In this document: positions 21,935 through 33,261 of the stretch, one piece after another
Layout of the letters: every line of letters begins with the position of its first letter
Position numbering within the stretch: the first letter of the stretch is position 1
Source: Tipula vernalis
Taxonomy: Eukaryota; Arthropoda; Insecta; Diptera; Tipulidae
DNA: 64,000 nucleotides
Assembly: GCA_958295665.1 (NCBI GenBank)
Contig: OY282560.1
Location: 262,308,641 to 262,372,640 of the forward strand
Direction: 5' to 3'
The notes under the pieces: generated by a model
The model's database searches: none
Told to the model about the DNA's origin: nothing
Seen by the model: the letters and a program-made list of their open reading frames with translations, nothing else
Made by a program: the position numbers and the translations under genes

Positions 21935-22297
21935 TTCTTTTTATATATCACATACTTTTGTTTTGCTATTTTATACAATTTAAATTGAATTTTTTTTTTT
22001 TTTTTATATAACATATTTTGTAATACACTAAGACCTCGCTTTGCATCTGGGTTTCAAAAAATTATGATTTAAATTAAAACAACGCATCCAAAATATTGTA
22101 TGCACACAACATTTATATTGTGGATTTCTCTATTTATATTTAAATTTATAAACATATCGTGAATTAAGTCAATTGAATTGAACGACAAATTAAAAATTAC
22201 GCAAATTGAAGTAACGTGAAACGAGGTCGTAGTGTATACATGTTTTATTTTTAATAATACGAGTCTATAGTATCTTAAATATTTTGCAATAAATAGG
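21935..22297. promoter_or_regulatory. Intergenic promoter region of the transposase gene
   Basis: A 363-bp AT-rich spacer lies between the accessory gene stop and the transposase ATG at 22298. It begins with a poly-T run (about 21990-22006). ACCTCGCTTTGCATCTGGG at 22034-22052 and ACGAGGTCGTAGTG at about 22220 form a weak inverted relation (ACCTCG/CGAGGT). No clear TATA box was selected. Confidence 0.35.
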
Positions 22298-24697
22298 ATG
22301 TTATTTTGCAAAATAAAACCATGTTCAAAGTCTTTTAAAGACCATAAACTATATATAAGACATTTACGACTTATGCATGCTCTTATAAATATAAAACAGG
22401 AGAATTTAAAATGTGGAGATCAAAAGTGTGATGCTCGTTTCCAAACTTATAGTGGCCTTACCAAACATTTAGTTGGCAAACATAATTATTCTACGGAGAA
22501 TAATGTTATTCATACTGATAATTCGAATCCGATCGATAGGCCCAATCAACCAAATATTTTGGAGTCTACTAAAATTGACGATGGTTTATCGAAAGCTGAT
22601 CAGGAACTCCTAGGAAAATTATTACAGTTAAATTTAAATTATAATCAAATCAACTCTATATTAGAATCATTTTCGAATTTTACGCAGTCAGTTGAATTGA
22701 ATATTCGTAAAAAAATTTTGATGACTAAGAACAACGACATTATTAATGATATACAAGCAGAACTAAATATCCTAAGAAATCCGTTTCAATTTCAAAAAAC
22801 CACTTATTTAAGAAAAAAAGATTTGTTTTCGAAAGTTCCTGCCCCAAGAGAAATCGCCATAGGTGTAAAAACCGACAAAATATGGAATAAAGACCAGAAT
22901 ATTTATGATCAACGTCCTGTGACTAATACTTTTTCTTATGTATCGATTGTCGAAACGCTTAGTTTCCTGTCAAAAAATGAATATTTTACTAGCAAAATAT
23001 TAGAAAGTGACCCCATTTGCAGCAATGAATTTCATTATTCGCAAGGTAATTATTTTAAGCAAAACAAACTGTTTGCATCTGGTCCTTGTTTCCATTTACA
23101 AATATACTGCGATGAATTTGAAGTAGTTAATCCGTTAGGCAGTAAGACAGGTGTTCACAAAATTCTAGCATTTTATTTAACCATCTTAAATCTGGGGTAT
23201 CATAATAATAGTTTGTTAAAAAATATTCATTTAATTGCACTTTGTCATCATGCAGACGTAAAGGAATATGGGTATAAAGAGATTCTGGACCCCATTATTA
23301 GTGACATTAAAATGCTGGAAACAGAAGTTATTAATATAGAGTATAAAGGATCACTAGTAAATATTAAGGGTACAATTTTCTCCTTAAGTCACGACAACCT
23401 ATCGGCGAATGCTTTATATGGATTACAGGAATCATTTAAATCTAACTATTTTTGTCGATTTTGTAGAACACACTCAAAAGATATAGCACAATCATTACTT
23501 ATTGAACCCGAATTAATTCGAACAAGGAAAGATTACAATCTTTATGTCCCTGGCCGAGAATTTGGGTTACAGAAACTGTGTCCTCTAAATGAACTGGAAT
23601 ATTTTAATACCTTCGAATCCCACAGCGTTGACATAATGCACGATATCTTGGAGGGCGTTGGACAATACGAACTTAAATTATTTCTTTTATATTTAACAAA
23701 ACAAAGAAAATTGATTTCCTTAGAAAATTTTAATAATAGAATTAAATCTGCAAATTTTGGATATCTTAATCGTTCGAACATTCCTTCATTAATAAATTTA
23801 GATAGCAATACGAAAAATTTGAAACAAACGGCATCACAGTTTTGGTGTTTACTTAGATATTTTCCGATATTAATTCACGATTTAATTGAAAACGCTGATA
23901 CCGAATTCTTCGGCAAATTTAATGTAATTTTGCTTCTCATTAAAATATTGAATATAGTATTTTCAATTGAATTAAATCATGAATCAACTGAAAGATTCTA
24001 AAAGTTAATTGTAGAACATCATACTGAATTTATAAACAAATTTCCCGGTTGCAACGTTATTCCAAAACATCACTTAATTTTACATTACTATTATATTATT
24101 CAAAATATGGGCGCATTAATTAATATGTGGACTATGCGATACGAGGGAAAGCATGCCAAATTTAAAGCAATTGCGACAGCAAGTCGTAATTTTAAAAATA
24201 TTACTAAACTTTTAGCTTCCAAACATCAACAAATAAATTACATAAATTACGACAATAGTAAATTTGATATTAAGTTAGAAATCAAAATAGAAAAACGTAT
24301 TACATTTCACATTTTAAATATAAATTTGGAAAACATTAAAACTAAGTTAAATTTTAATACTGCTGATGAAGTTAAAATTCTTAAAGAAATTAAGTATGGA
24401 TTTGTATATAAAAACAAATTTATTATTTGTATTATCAAAAGAGATCCAATGAATTCGGGTCTACCAATTTTTGGTTTAATACAACACATGATTGAAAATA
24501 AAGGTGAAATATATATATTTCACCGTTTACTTCAAACAATTTGCTTTAATTATAATTTAAATTCATATGAAACCAAATTGAAAAATGAAATAAATGCTAT
24601 AAAATTATATGATTTAGAATTTAAGCCTTCATTTGAATTTACATTTCATCCAAAACATTCAAATAAATTTATTGTTCCGAAATTTGATATTATTTAA
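22298..24697 (+). pseudogene. CMC-like transposase with two C2H2 fingers, one in-frame stop
   Basis: The first 567 codons (22298-24001) are open. A TAA at 23999-24001 is the only break; the same frame continues for 35 codons and through the ATG at 24107 to 24697. An uninterrupted protein would be about 800 residues. Two C-x4-C-x12-H-x4-H fingers occupy residues about 4-27 and 47-70. The core follows: CDEFEVVNPLGSKTGVHKI (acidic pair), YGYKEILDPIISDIKMLE, CRFCRTHS zinc-ribbon-like insert, and HSVDIMHDILEGVGQYELK. After the stop come PKHHLILHY and MWTMRYEGKHAKFK. These blocks resemble CACTA/CMC transposases as recalled. The stop replaces a residue in a well-kept region, so it is likely a recent nonsense mutation. 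Confidence 0.8.
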
Positions 24698-25127
24698 TTA
24701 TATTATATAAACTATTTAAAAATAAATTTAAAAAAAACTGAATTTTAATAAACACTCCAAAACGTTTGTTTCATTCTACCCGTTTCAATGATTTTTTTAA
24801 ATCCGAAGAGTGTGTAATAATTACTTATATCTGTGAAATTTTGCACTATAAAAATATATTTGTTTTATCCTTATCTCGTAAATACATTTATCTAAACATT
24901 TACAAAAATATTCTATTTTATTCGTGAGTTTTTTTATCTGTTGGATGTGAATAGGTGGTATCCTTAAAAAGTAATTTGTGTTTTTTTATAGTAAATAATT
25001 TCATCCGAAAAAAGTAAATCACGATCAAAATAAAAACTCCACTGGGATAAAAGAAACTTGTATCCGATCGGTGGGATATTATTTGACACCGATTCGGTGT
25101 CAGGAGAACTCCGTTTTTTTTTCTGTG
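24698..25127. other. 3' flank and right terminus of the CMC-like element
   Basis: Non-coding. It includes an A-rich stretch after the transposase, a possible AATAAA at about 24719-24725, and the right subterminal palindrome 25085-25101 followed by the terminal T-run and CTGTG. Confidence 0.6.
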
Positions 25128-25715
25128 TAGCAGAACGGATGATGTAAACAAAGATCTCAATTTTTAGCACAATAAGGTCGAATATACCTGATCTTCCTGC
25201 CGAATTCACAAAAATCGGTGAAATAAAAAATAGAGCAATTGGATCAACAATTTTCTGTTTTGACGGATACATCACATTGGTCAGCCGCATCACCAAACCG
25301 GGGAAAAACGTGTTATTATTCTCCACATTGCATAGCAAACCCGCTATCGATGAAGGCACTGGCAAGCTAAACATTATCCTCGATTACAACGACACTAAAG
25401 GCGGTGTCGATGTATTTGATCAATTGGTCAAAACATGTACATGCAAGAGAAAAATCCAAAGATGGCCCATGGTGCTCTTCTTCAATACGTTGGACGCGGC
25501 GTGTATAGCTGCATATAATTAGCATAAATTAACAAATCCGCAACTCTATACCATTTACATTTCATCCAAGCTAATGAAATTTCTCAAGAACTTGACCCTA
25601 GGGTTGGTTGATAATAAAATGAGAAGCAGAACCTAAAATGTTATAGAAAACTTGTAGAGGCCATCTGCGAGAGCCTGCTTTACCGCTAAATTTTCGGGCC
25701 ATTTGGTCAAGTAGC
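25128..25715 (+). pseudogene. piggyBac transposase relic 2, DDE part 2 and C-terminus
   Basis: This resumes the gene broken at 18033. The frame TA-GCA-GAA-CGG gives LAERMM, then a TAA, then STIRSNIPDLPAEF, FCFDGYITLVSRITKPGKNVLLFSTLHSKP, and NDTKGGVDVFDQL carrying the third catalytic Asp at about 25395-25425. RWPMVLFFNTLDAACIAAYN at 25461-25519 is the hallmark after the core. A degenerate tail that could be the Cys-rich C-terminal domain runs to about 25715. All three catalytic Asp codons of this gene survive in its pieces, but internal stops, a deletion and the 7.1-kb insertion make it inactive. Confidence 0.85.
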
Positions 25716-26300
25716 TCTATATTTGGTTCTATTATAAAATGTTACTGTGTCCGGAATAAGTTTTTTATATTTTGAACATAGTAGTAAAACTTTTTTACTA
25801 GGCTTACTTTTATAAATGGTCAGATCATAATTCTCAGATTTATAGAGTTTTGTAGGAAAACGTGTCATTTTATCTTTCTTAGCTTTCGCAATTTCAGGAA
25901 TTCTTTTCTGGTTGCACGTGTAGTTCCAATCAGAGTAATTTTCTTTTCAAAAAACTTTTTTGCAAGTGAATTGCTTGTCAAAAAATTTTATCTTTGGTGA
26001 TATTTCGTCCACAATCTAAATATGGCTCTGCAAGCTTATTCACTACAAATTCGCTCTAAAATTATATTATTTCACTAAAAATACTCTGTTCACACGCGAC
26101 GTATAAATCAAAATGATGAAAGAAGTATGTATGGGTATTTAAGAATGATAATGCAACGGAGTAGCGAAAACTAGTAAGAGTGGCTCTCACACTCACACAA
26201 ACATTGTATGTGAAGAGAGACAAATTAGAGGAGAAACAAATAAAAAGTAAATTTCAACATTACAGTAACAATATAAGACTTCTCTTCAAAAATTATTAGA
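25716..26300. other. Non-coding stretch
   Basis: Apart from A/T-rich sequence and a short (CTCTCACACTCACACA)-like run at about 26184-26203, I see nothing recognisable. Confidence 0.4.
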
Positions 26301-28812
26301 AGGTCCATGAGCAACGGGCGCACCCTTCTTCCAGTGTACAGATTGCAGCAAATTCCCATGTACAAAACATCCTTCAATTAGTGGTGACACGGTTCCCAAC
26401 AAATCCACAAGTTTATCTGCTATTGACGCCAGTACTCAACAAAGTGGTTTATCTTCATTCCATTCATCGCACATTAGGTCAACACAGTAACCTGGAGACT
26501 CCATTAGTTCATCGAATATTGGAGCAATGAAGCCGTTGGTTATGATTGGCACAGCGTTAGTTAATGCCAGTACTTCAAATGGCGATCACGAAAATTATAG
26601 AGCGCTTCTGGATAGTGGATCTCATATGAATTTTGTCACAAGAAAAATTTGCAACGTATTACGAGCCAAACGACATCCGACCTTCAATACTATTTCGTGT
26701 ATTGGCGGTAAAGAATTCACAATTATACAAAAAATGTATCTAACCATATCGTCGAGAGTTTCCAATTACAAAGTAGATATAAAATTTTATTTAATTCCGG
26801 GATATCCCTTCGGTTCCTTTCAATTTCGAGTTAACATCCGTTCCAGTCCCATTACTCAAGAACACTTACTCTCATGAAGAGAAACTATGTGAAGAACATT
26901 TTTGCAAAAATGCTAAAAGGTTACAAGATGGTAGATATTCAGTGTCACTTTCTCTTAAATCAAATTTAAATCAGCTGGGATCATCGAGTCATTCCGCTCG
27001 TAGTCAGTTTATTGCGCTAAAGAATACCAAAAATTTATGGCAGAATATATTTCATTGGGTCATATGGCCCCAGTAATCGCTTCGGATGAGATAGAAGGTC
27101 ATGTCAACCAGACCTATTATTTGCCGCATCACTATGTTTTAAATGTCACCAGTACTACGATTAAACTAAGAGTAGCATTCAATGCCAAATCAGCCAAAAC
27201 AACACCACAGTTGTGTCTTTTCGTAATCATATTTATGCTTTTTGTGGCGATATTGCCAAAATGTACCGTCAGATTCACGTGAATACGATTCAACAAGATC
27301 TGCAAAGAATTTGGTGGCGCGATGATTCATCGAATGACTTACAATGGTTCAAACTACATACAGTGACATATCGTACTGCTAGTGCTCCGTTTTTAGCAAC
27401 ACGTATTCTGCAGCAATTATCCATAGACGAACATAACAAATTTCCCTTAGCTTCAAAAATATTAGTCAGGGATTTTTACGTCGGAAATTTTCTTTAAATG
27501 TGTCGTCATTATCATCGCGAGAGCACCCAGACTCTGAAATTTCATTGGTTTTAGGTCTTACATGGAACACAAAATACGCTTTCTCTAACTACTGATTGTA
27601 CAAAAATAATCATGTTGTCTGAAATATGTCAACTTTTTAATCCATTAGGATTTTGTGCTCCAATAATTGTCACCGCCAAATTATTCATGCAAACCTTATG
27701 GGCTCTTAAAGAGATAGGTTGGGCGATCGTATTCCTGATACCATTGCGAATAAGTAGATCTGTCTTAAATCAGACCTCCAGGAATTATAGCGAGTAACAG
27801 TGCCGAGATGTGTTTTAATAGCTAATAGTAAAATAGTAGGACTTCACAGATTTGGCGACGCGTCGGAAAAAGCATTTGGATGAGTATTTTATATTCGAGT
27901 GACTGATGTCTCAGAGCGTCATTATGTACAATTTTTATGTTCGAAATCCAGTCAAGCGCCGCTTAAGAAGCAAAGTATACCTCGTCTGCGGCACTTCTGG
28001 TAGCTGAAATGACACACAATCTTTTGAGTATTCTTGACATAGCATTCGATTCGATTTATTTATGGTCTGACTCAGAAATTACGTTATTCCGTGTTAAGTC
28101 AAAACCACATAAATATTCAACATTTGTAGCTAATCTTGAATCATAGTGTTGCTAAAATTCAAGATTACACCACTTCAACATAATGGCAATTGGTGAGTAC
28201 ATCCCTAAATCCAGCTGATTACGTATCTAGAGGCGTAATGCCGTCCGAATTTGGAGATGCACCAGACTGGTTTACTGGTCCAGATTTTTGTCTCAGAATA
28301 AAATTAAGTGGCCACAATCTAACAATCTTCAACTTAGCTTCGATCTTATAAATTTAGAAACTCGTCAAACTTCGGCTACTGTCCTCAGTCAACCAAAAGC
28401 TTATGATATCTTCAAGCGATTCCATTCATTAACCATGTAACTTCGAGTTGTAGCCTATATCCCTCGATTCTTCAGAAGTGCTAAATTTAAAAGCGCAAAT
28501 CGTATTCATCGATAGAACTGAGTCCTGCTGAAATTAATGATGCATTGACTGTTTTGATTAAGCTAGTTCAACAAACCGAGTGCGAACACGAAATCAAATA
28601 TCTTACTGCTAATAAGCTAATTTCCAAGAAAAGTGCTTTGCGATTATTGATTCCGTTCCTGGATGCTGGCAGCATTTTAAGAGTAGGTGGAAGACTTTAA
28701 AATGCCCCAATTTCCTATGAGCAAAAACACCAAATGGTACTTCCAAAACATCATTTACTATCCAAATTGATTGTCCACCACAAACACTGGAAATCACTTC
28801 ATGCTGGCCCAC
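26301..28812 (+). pseudogene. BEL/Pao retrotransposon relic: protease, RT, RNase H region, integrase start
   Basis: Domain order is that of BEL/Pao elements. A C.DC...C.KH knuckle-like stretch lies at about 26325. The A17-type protease IGTALVNA...YRALLDSGSHMNFV (catalytic DSGS) lies at 26546-26640. RLQDGRYSVSL is at about 26920 and EYISLGHMAPV at 27040. RT blocks CGDIAKMYRQIHV, RIWWRD and TVTYRTASAPFLATRILQQL run at 27245-27430. Where the RT active site should read YVDD it reads YVGN (about 27476-27487). Further blocks are FNPLGFCAPIIVTAK, HRFGDASEKAFG, NPADYVSRG and the integrase zinc region ILRVGGRL...LPKHHLLSKLIV at 28675-28800. Multiple stops and a deletion in the RT fingers are present. 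A jockey LINE interrupts it at 28812. Confidence 0.85.
28801..28812 (+). repeat. 12-bp target-site duplication (left copy)
   Basis: ATGCTGGCCCAC is repeated exactly at 30733-30744, directly after the LINE poly-A tail. The BEL reading frame LHAGP continues as AGPQALLYNLR on the other side, so the duplication comes from the LINE insertion. Confidence 0.92.
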
Positions 28813-30732
28813 TAGAGAGAAACGGAAGGCAAGAAAAACCTGGCAAAGGACACGCGCCCCGGAAAACAAAAAAATCCTCAATTTTCTATGCAATAAACTA
28901 AAACAACTTATAAAAGAAATTAAGAATGAAACTATCAACAAGTACTTAAATGGTCTCACCGAACATAAAGATACTGATTACTCTCTTTGGAAAGCAACAA
29001 AGGGATTAAAAAGAACTAAAATGCATGTGCCACCTATTAAAAATGGGGAAGGAACCTGGGCCAAAAGTGACAAGCAAAAAGCTATTTTATTTGCAGCTCA
29101 CTTGGAAGACACCTTTCAACCGTTACCAAGGCAAACAGCAGATGAAAACATAATAACAGTTAGCAAAATTGATGAATATAATATTCGATAACATTACAGG
29201 AATTAAAAAATGAGATCAAGTGTAATTTGAACGCAAAAAAAGCTCCAGGATATGATTTAATTACTGGACAAGTCGTAAAAGCCATTCCCGAGAAGGGACT
29301 ACGAAAATTGGTTCAAATTATCAATGCTGTCTTCAGACTAAAATATGTCCCACGGCAATGGAAGGTTGCTGAAGTAATTATGATCCCCAAACCAGGCAAA
29401 CCAGCGAACGATAAAAACTCGTACAGACCGATTTCACTACTTCCTGTAATTTCAAAATTATTTGAAAAATTACTGCTCAAGAGACTCAAGCCAATAATAG
29501 AAGAGAGAAATTTGATTCCACCACACCAATTTGGATTTAGAGAAAATCACTCTACGATAGAACAAGTTCACAGAATAACGGATATAATCGAAGACTCACT
29601 TGAGAATAAGAAGATATGCTCCAGCATCTTCTTAGATGTAGCACAAGCTTTCGACAAAGTTTGGCACTAAGGACTTGAATTTAAATTGCATCGAGATCTA
29701 CCTAAGCAATTCTATCAAATTCTTAAATCTTATATCGCAGACCGACATTTCCGTGTTAAATATAACCAAGAGTACTCTGAACTAAAGAGAATATCAGCAG
29801 GCATACCACAGGGTAGCGTACTGGGTCCTTTATTGTACATCCTGTACACCAGAGATATGCCAAATACAGAAGGTGCCACCATAGCAACATTTGCAGACGA
29901 TACAGCTATTCTGGCGACTGGAAAGTGTATATCAGAAGCAACGACCAAACTTCAAAAAGCAACCGACACAGTGAGTAGTTGGACAAAGAAATGGCGCATT
30001 AGCCTAAACGAAGCAAAGTCGGTTCACGTAAACTTCACGAACCAGAAAGTTAACTGGATTCCAGTGAAACTTAATTCAAGGCCGGTTCCAAATGCAAATA
30101 CAGCCAAATACCTCGGCATGACTCTCGATTGCAAGCTTAGATGGAAAGAGCATGTTAAAAAGAAAAAAGAAGAATTGAACATTAAATATAGGAAAATGTA
30201 TTGGCTAATAGGTAGAAACTCTGAGCTTACAATACATAACAAATTGCTATTATATCAGCAAATACTTAAACCAATATGGACCTACGGTATTCAACTTTGG
30301 GGTTGTACCAAGAAGACAAATGTACAAATGATTCAATGTTTTCAAAACAAAGTGCTGCGTGGCATTGTAAACGCACCATGGTACATTAGAAATGATAACC
30401 TCCATAGGGACTTAAACATAGAATATGTAAGTGAAGAAATACAAAATCATGCGAAGAAACACATTCAGCGGATATCTCGGCACCAAAATGCAGACATACG
30501 AAGTTTGTTGGATACCACCAATGCAGTAAGAAGACTTCAAAGGCAGAAACCTTTGGAATTGGGCAGTTGTATTTAATTCAGATAGAGAAAAATAATAACT
30601 ATGTAAATTCAAACGGGAGCAACAATTGGGCTACTGCCCGTCAAATGTGAATCTTCATTTAAGAAAGATAAATTACTAAATGATTTGTAAATCAGTTGTA
30701 ATATTAAATAAAAGGTAAAAAAAAAAAAAAAA
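28813..30732 (+). mobile_element. 5'-truncated jockey-type LINE
   Basis: A 1.92-kb non-LTR element flanked by a 12-bp duplication and ending in a poly-A run at 30717-30732. It starts within the ORF2 linker (WQRTRAP-type sequence), so the endonuclease and ORF1 are missing by 5' truncation, as usual for reverse transcription at the target. A 3' UTR of about 150 bp precedes the tail, with AATAAAA at about 30706. Confidence 0.93.
28815..30576 (+). pseudogene. jockey LINE ORF2, reverse transcriptase part
   Basis: The linker region at 28820-29180 (DYSLWKATKGLKR, PPIKNGEGTWA, FAAHLEDTFQP) is followed by a frameshift near 29188. RT blocks then run 29227-30576: KAPGYDLITGQVVK, VPRQWKVAEVIMIPKPGK, SYRPISLLP, FLDVAQAFDKVWH, AGIPQGSVLGPLLY, the intact catalytic FADD (about 29889-29900), and the C-terminal WTYGIQLWG region. 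A TAA at 29668-29670 follows VWH and separates two long open parts of 147 and 296 codons that are in the same frame. With one stop and one frameshift it is a recent, lightly damaged copy. Confidence 0.9.
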
Positions 30733-31105
30733 TGCTGGCCCACAAGCTTTATTGTATAATCTTCGCTTAACTTACTAGGTCGTCGGAGGTAGAAATCTAT
30801 GTAGAACCGCCGTAAACCAGTGTATTCGATGTTTTATTGCCGATAGATCGGGTAACCAAGACTACCAGGCCGTTTATAATCATAGGAATCAACATTTGAG
30901 GACCGTTTTTCACCAAACCGCCAGTTACGTCAAAATTAAGTTTCAAAACTTATATTTGTTTATTCAAATGCTTCACTACAAAGGCTGTACACTTAGAATT
31001 GGTGATGAATTTATCCACTGAATCATTCATTTCTTGTCTTCGCCAGTTCATCTCCCGCTGTGGAATGTGTTCAAAAATATACTCAGACAACGAGTAAAGA
31101 GTATT
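30733..31105 (+). pseudogene. BEL/Pao integrase remnant, right of the LINE
   Basis: After the repeated ATGCTGGCCCAC, AGPQALLYNLR and VVGGRNLCR...CIRCF complete the zinc-binding domain of BEL integrase. CFTTKAVHLELVMNLSTESFISCLRQFISR and IYSDNE at 30961-31092 are the start of the DDE core with its Asp residues. It then hits a TAA at about 31093 and the similarity ends. The catalytic Glu, the integrase C-terminus and the LTR are not found. Confidence 0.82.
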
Positions 31106-32811
31106 TCTACACAGACAATTTATTTCATGGATTGTATTTAAATCAATATAATACACTTTAGCTGAACTTTCTCCTGTTTTTAAGTGGTTTTTACACAAAT
31201 TGTAAGTTTTTGACTGACAAATAATTTGTTAACAACTGATTGGTACGCATAAATCGGGTAATTCTAAACCCTAATCGTAAATCTGTTCAATTTTCCAATT
31301 TTCTATAAAATTTTATTTATTTATTAAACGTATATCATTAAGATTCATAAATATACAGAAATATGCTTAAACCACACACAATTCTCCATTAAATCTCATG
31401 AGGTAATTTAAGTTACTTTGTAGCAAACCATAAAGTATTTAACAGTGAACAACAACAACACAAAAAATCTTTAATTGCATTATATTTCCTTTTCAACTTG
31501 AAAATAAACATTTCAGTATTTTGTTCGGTGTTTGTTATTTACATTTAATATTTTGTAAATAAAATGTAAACATCTTACAAATAAAAATGATCCATCCATC
31601 GCTGTGTTATGTAGTATTAAACCATACTTCATTGAACGGTAACATTTGTTGTATAATTTATAATAATAATAAAAATAAAAAACTATAAAATCTTAAGTAA
31701 ATAGAATTCTAAAAATGTTATATATTTAATATCCTGTCTATAATTTTATGGTTCTAAAAATAGCAGCTAAAAATCTAACCATACAAAGGAATCAAATACT
31801 GTATCTATGGTATATACACTGCACTATGTAAGAAATTATATTTTGCCGCCCTAAATTCAAACTTGAACATTTTCTTGTTTTGACTTTTAACACGAGAGGA
31901 GATTTCATTAAAATTTCCCGCAAATGGTACATTTTTGTCCTTTTTCTAGTTGTTATCCATTTTTTTTGTATTGTTGGTAAAAGTGCAATCTGAAAATCAA
32001 TAAATTCCCTAACAACACTTGTCGCATATCAATATTATGTACACAGGATATTTGTCTCGTAACCTTACAACTTGGTTTATGTATATACATACAAAACCAA
32101 AAATAAAATACTTGGCGAAATATGGTCGTCCCTTATTATCTCTTTACATCCTTAAAAAATATTTATAAACTTTCTGTAATTTCAAACCCTAATGTAAATA
32201 CACACAAAATTGTAATAATAACCACCGAAAAATATTCTTATTTTTTCGGGAGAGATATGAAAAAATATTATTTTCCTAAGGACTGAGGAGACAGTGGGAT
32301 AAAATTCAATGATGTTTTTATTACGTTTTATCCCTTTGAATAATATTTGGTTTTGATAGTACACAGCACATATTTTCGTTTCGATTTTGACGATTCATTT
32401 GTTTATTTTGTTACACATATGCATTCTTAGGATAATATTGAAATATATGATCAAGGATAATAAAATCCAGATATGTACACATTGTTTTCTGTGTCTGTGA
32501 TGTATATTAAATTTAAAAATAAGGAGTTTATAAAAGGATTTAATATTTGTGGGGCTTGTAAGTAATTGAAGGAAACTGCACTTAAGCATTGACTAGCGTG
32601 GTTTCGAAAAATATTTTGCTTTTATTATTTAAATTGGTTTTTCATGTACTGAATGAAAAAGAGCGTGATTTCTTGGTTGAAAACAGTAAAGAAAACTGCT
32701 ACTTTTCTCTTTAGCAACACATTTCTTCGTAGAAACACTTCTCTTCATAGAAAGACTTCTCTTCATAGAAACATTTTGCATTTTTGACTTTTATTTATTT
32801 GCTTACTGCGG
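31106..32811. other. AT-rich non-coding stretch
   Basis: No coding region recognised over 1.7 kb. A short tandem repeat of about 19 bp (CTTCTCTTCATAGAAA-like, three copies) lies at 32717-32777. Confidence 0.45.
32717..32777. repeat. Short tandem repeat, ~19-bp unit, 3 copies
   Basis: Copies of TTCTTCRTAGAAACACTT or close variants lie head to tail. No coding or regulatory role is evident. Confidence 0.6.
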
Positions 32812-33035
32812 TACTTTGATCCAAACTGGATCTACCTTTTTCATTTTAAAAATTACTGGATTTTTCGTCAAATATGTACACGAAAAAATAGCATGTCTTA
32901 CACGTAAGAAAAGTAATATACCATGCTCGTAAAATTGTTTGGAAAAACCACACTCGCTGGAAAACTATCACTTTTATAATAGTATACAGTTTTAATTCAT
33001 ATTCTTAAGATTACAATTTTAGAGATCAGTTTCTT
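32812..33035 (+). repeat. Dispersed repeat R, copy 1
   Basis: This stretch, TACTTTGATCCAAACTGGAT through GAGATCAGTTT, matches 43408-43680 in the same orientation. The match breaks where copy 2 has about 50 extra bases. Internal order is conserved (CACTCGCTGGAAAACTATCA, ATTCATATTCTTRAGATTACAA). Both copies end in a T-run, which suggests a transposon or LTR-like family. No coding content. Confidence 0.75.
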
Positions 33036-33261
33036 TTTTGGGGGGTAAGGGGCGCTGGTAAAATTGGGGACGCTGTGCCAGCCCAAATGTCAACCTAACC
33101 TGCTCGTGGTGCTTCCTGCTAATTAATAAACGAGGCTTTGATGACCGAGTAACGGCGGGATAACCGACTACCGAGAACTTAGCAAATGATGTTCTCATCC
33201 AGGGCCCACTATCAACTCATTCTTGTCGAAGTGGTAGATGTAACAAGACCAAACAACTAGC

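Larger units (their letters stand above)
18034..25127 (+). mobile_element. 7.1-kb CMC-like DNA transposon with SAMD3-like accessory gene and transposase
   Basis: The left end is CACAGT followed by an A-run and TCG. The right end in reverse complement is CACAGA, an A-run and CGG. TA flanks both sides (18032-18033, 25128-25129), and precise removal restores a piggyBac CTA-GCA-GAA reading frame. Subterminal palindromes built on ACACCG/CGGTGT occur at 18165-18191 and 25085-25101, with single motifs at about 18296 and 18424. Two genes lie inside in tandem. CACWG-type ends, subterminal motifs and the transposase type suggest the CACTA/Mirage/Chapaev group. The TA duplication and exact superfamily need checking. 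Confidence 0.85.
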
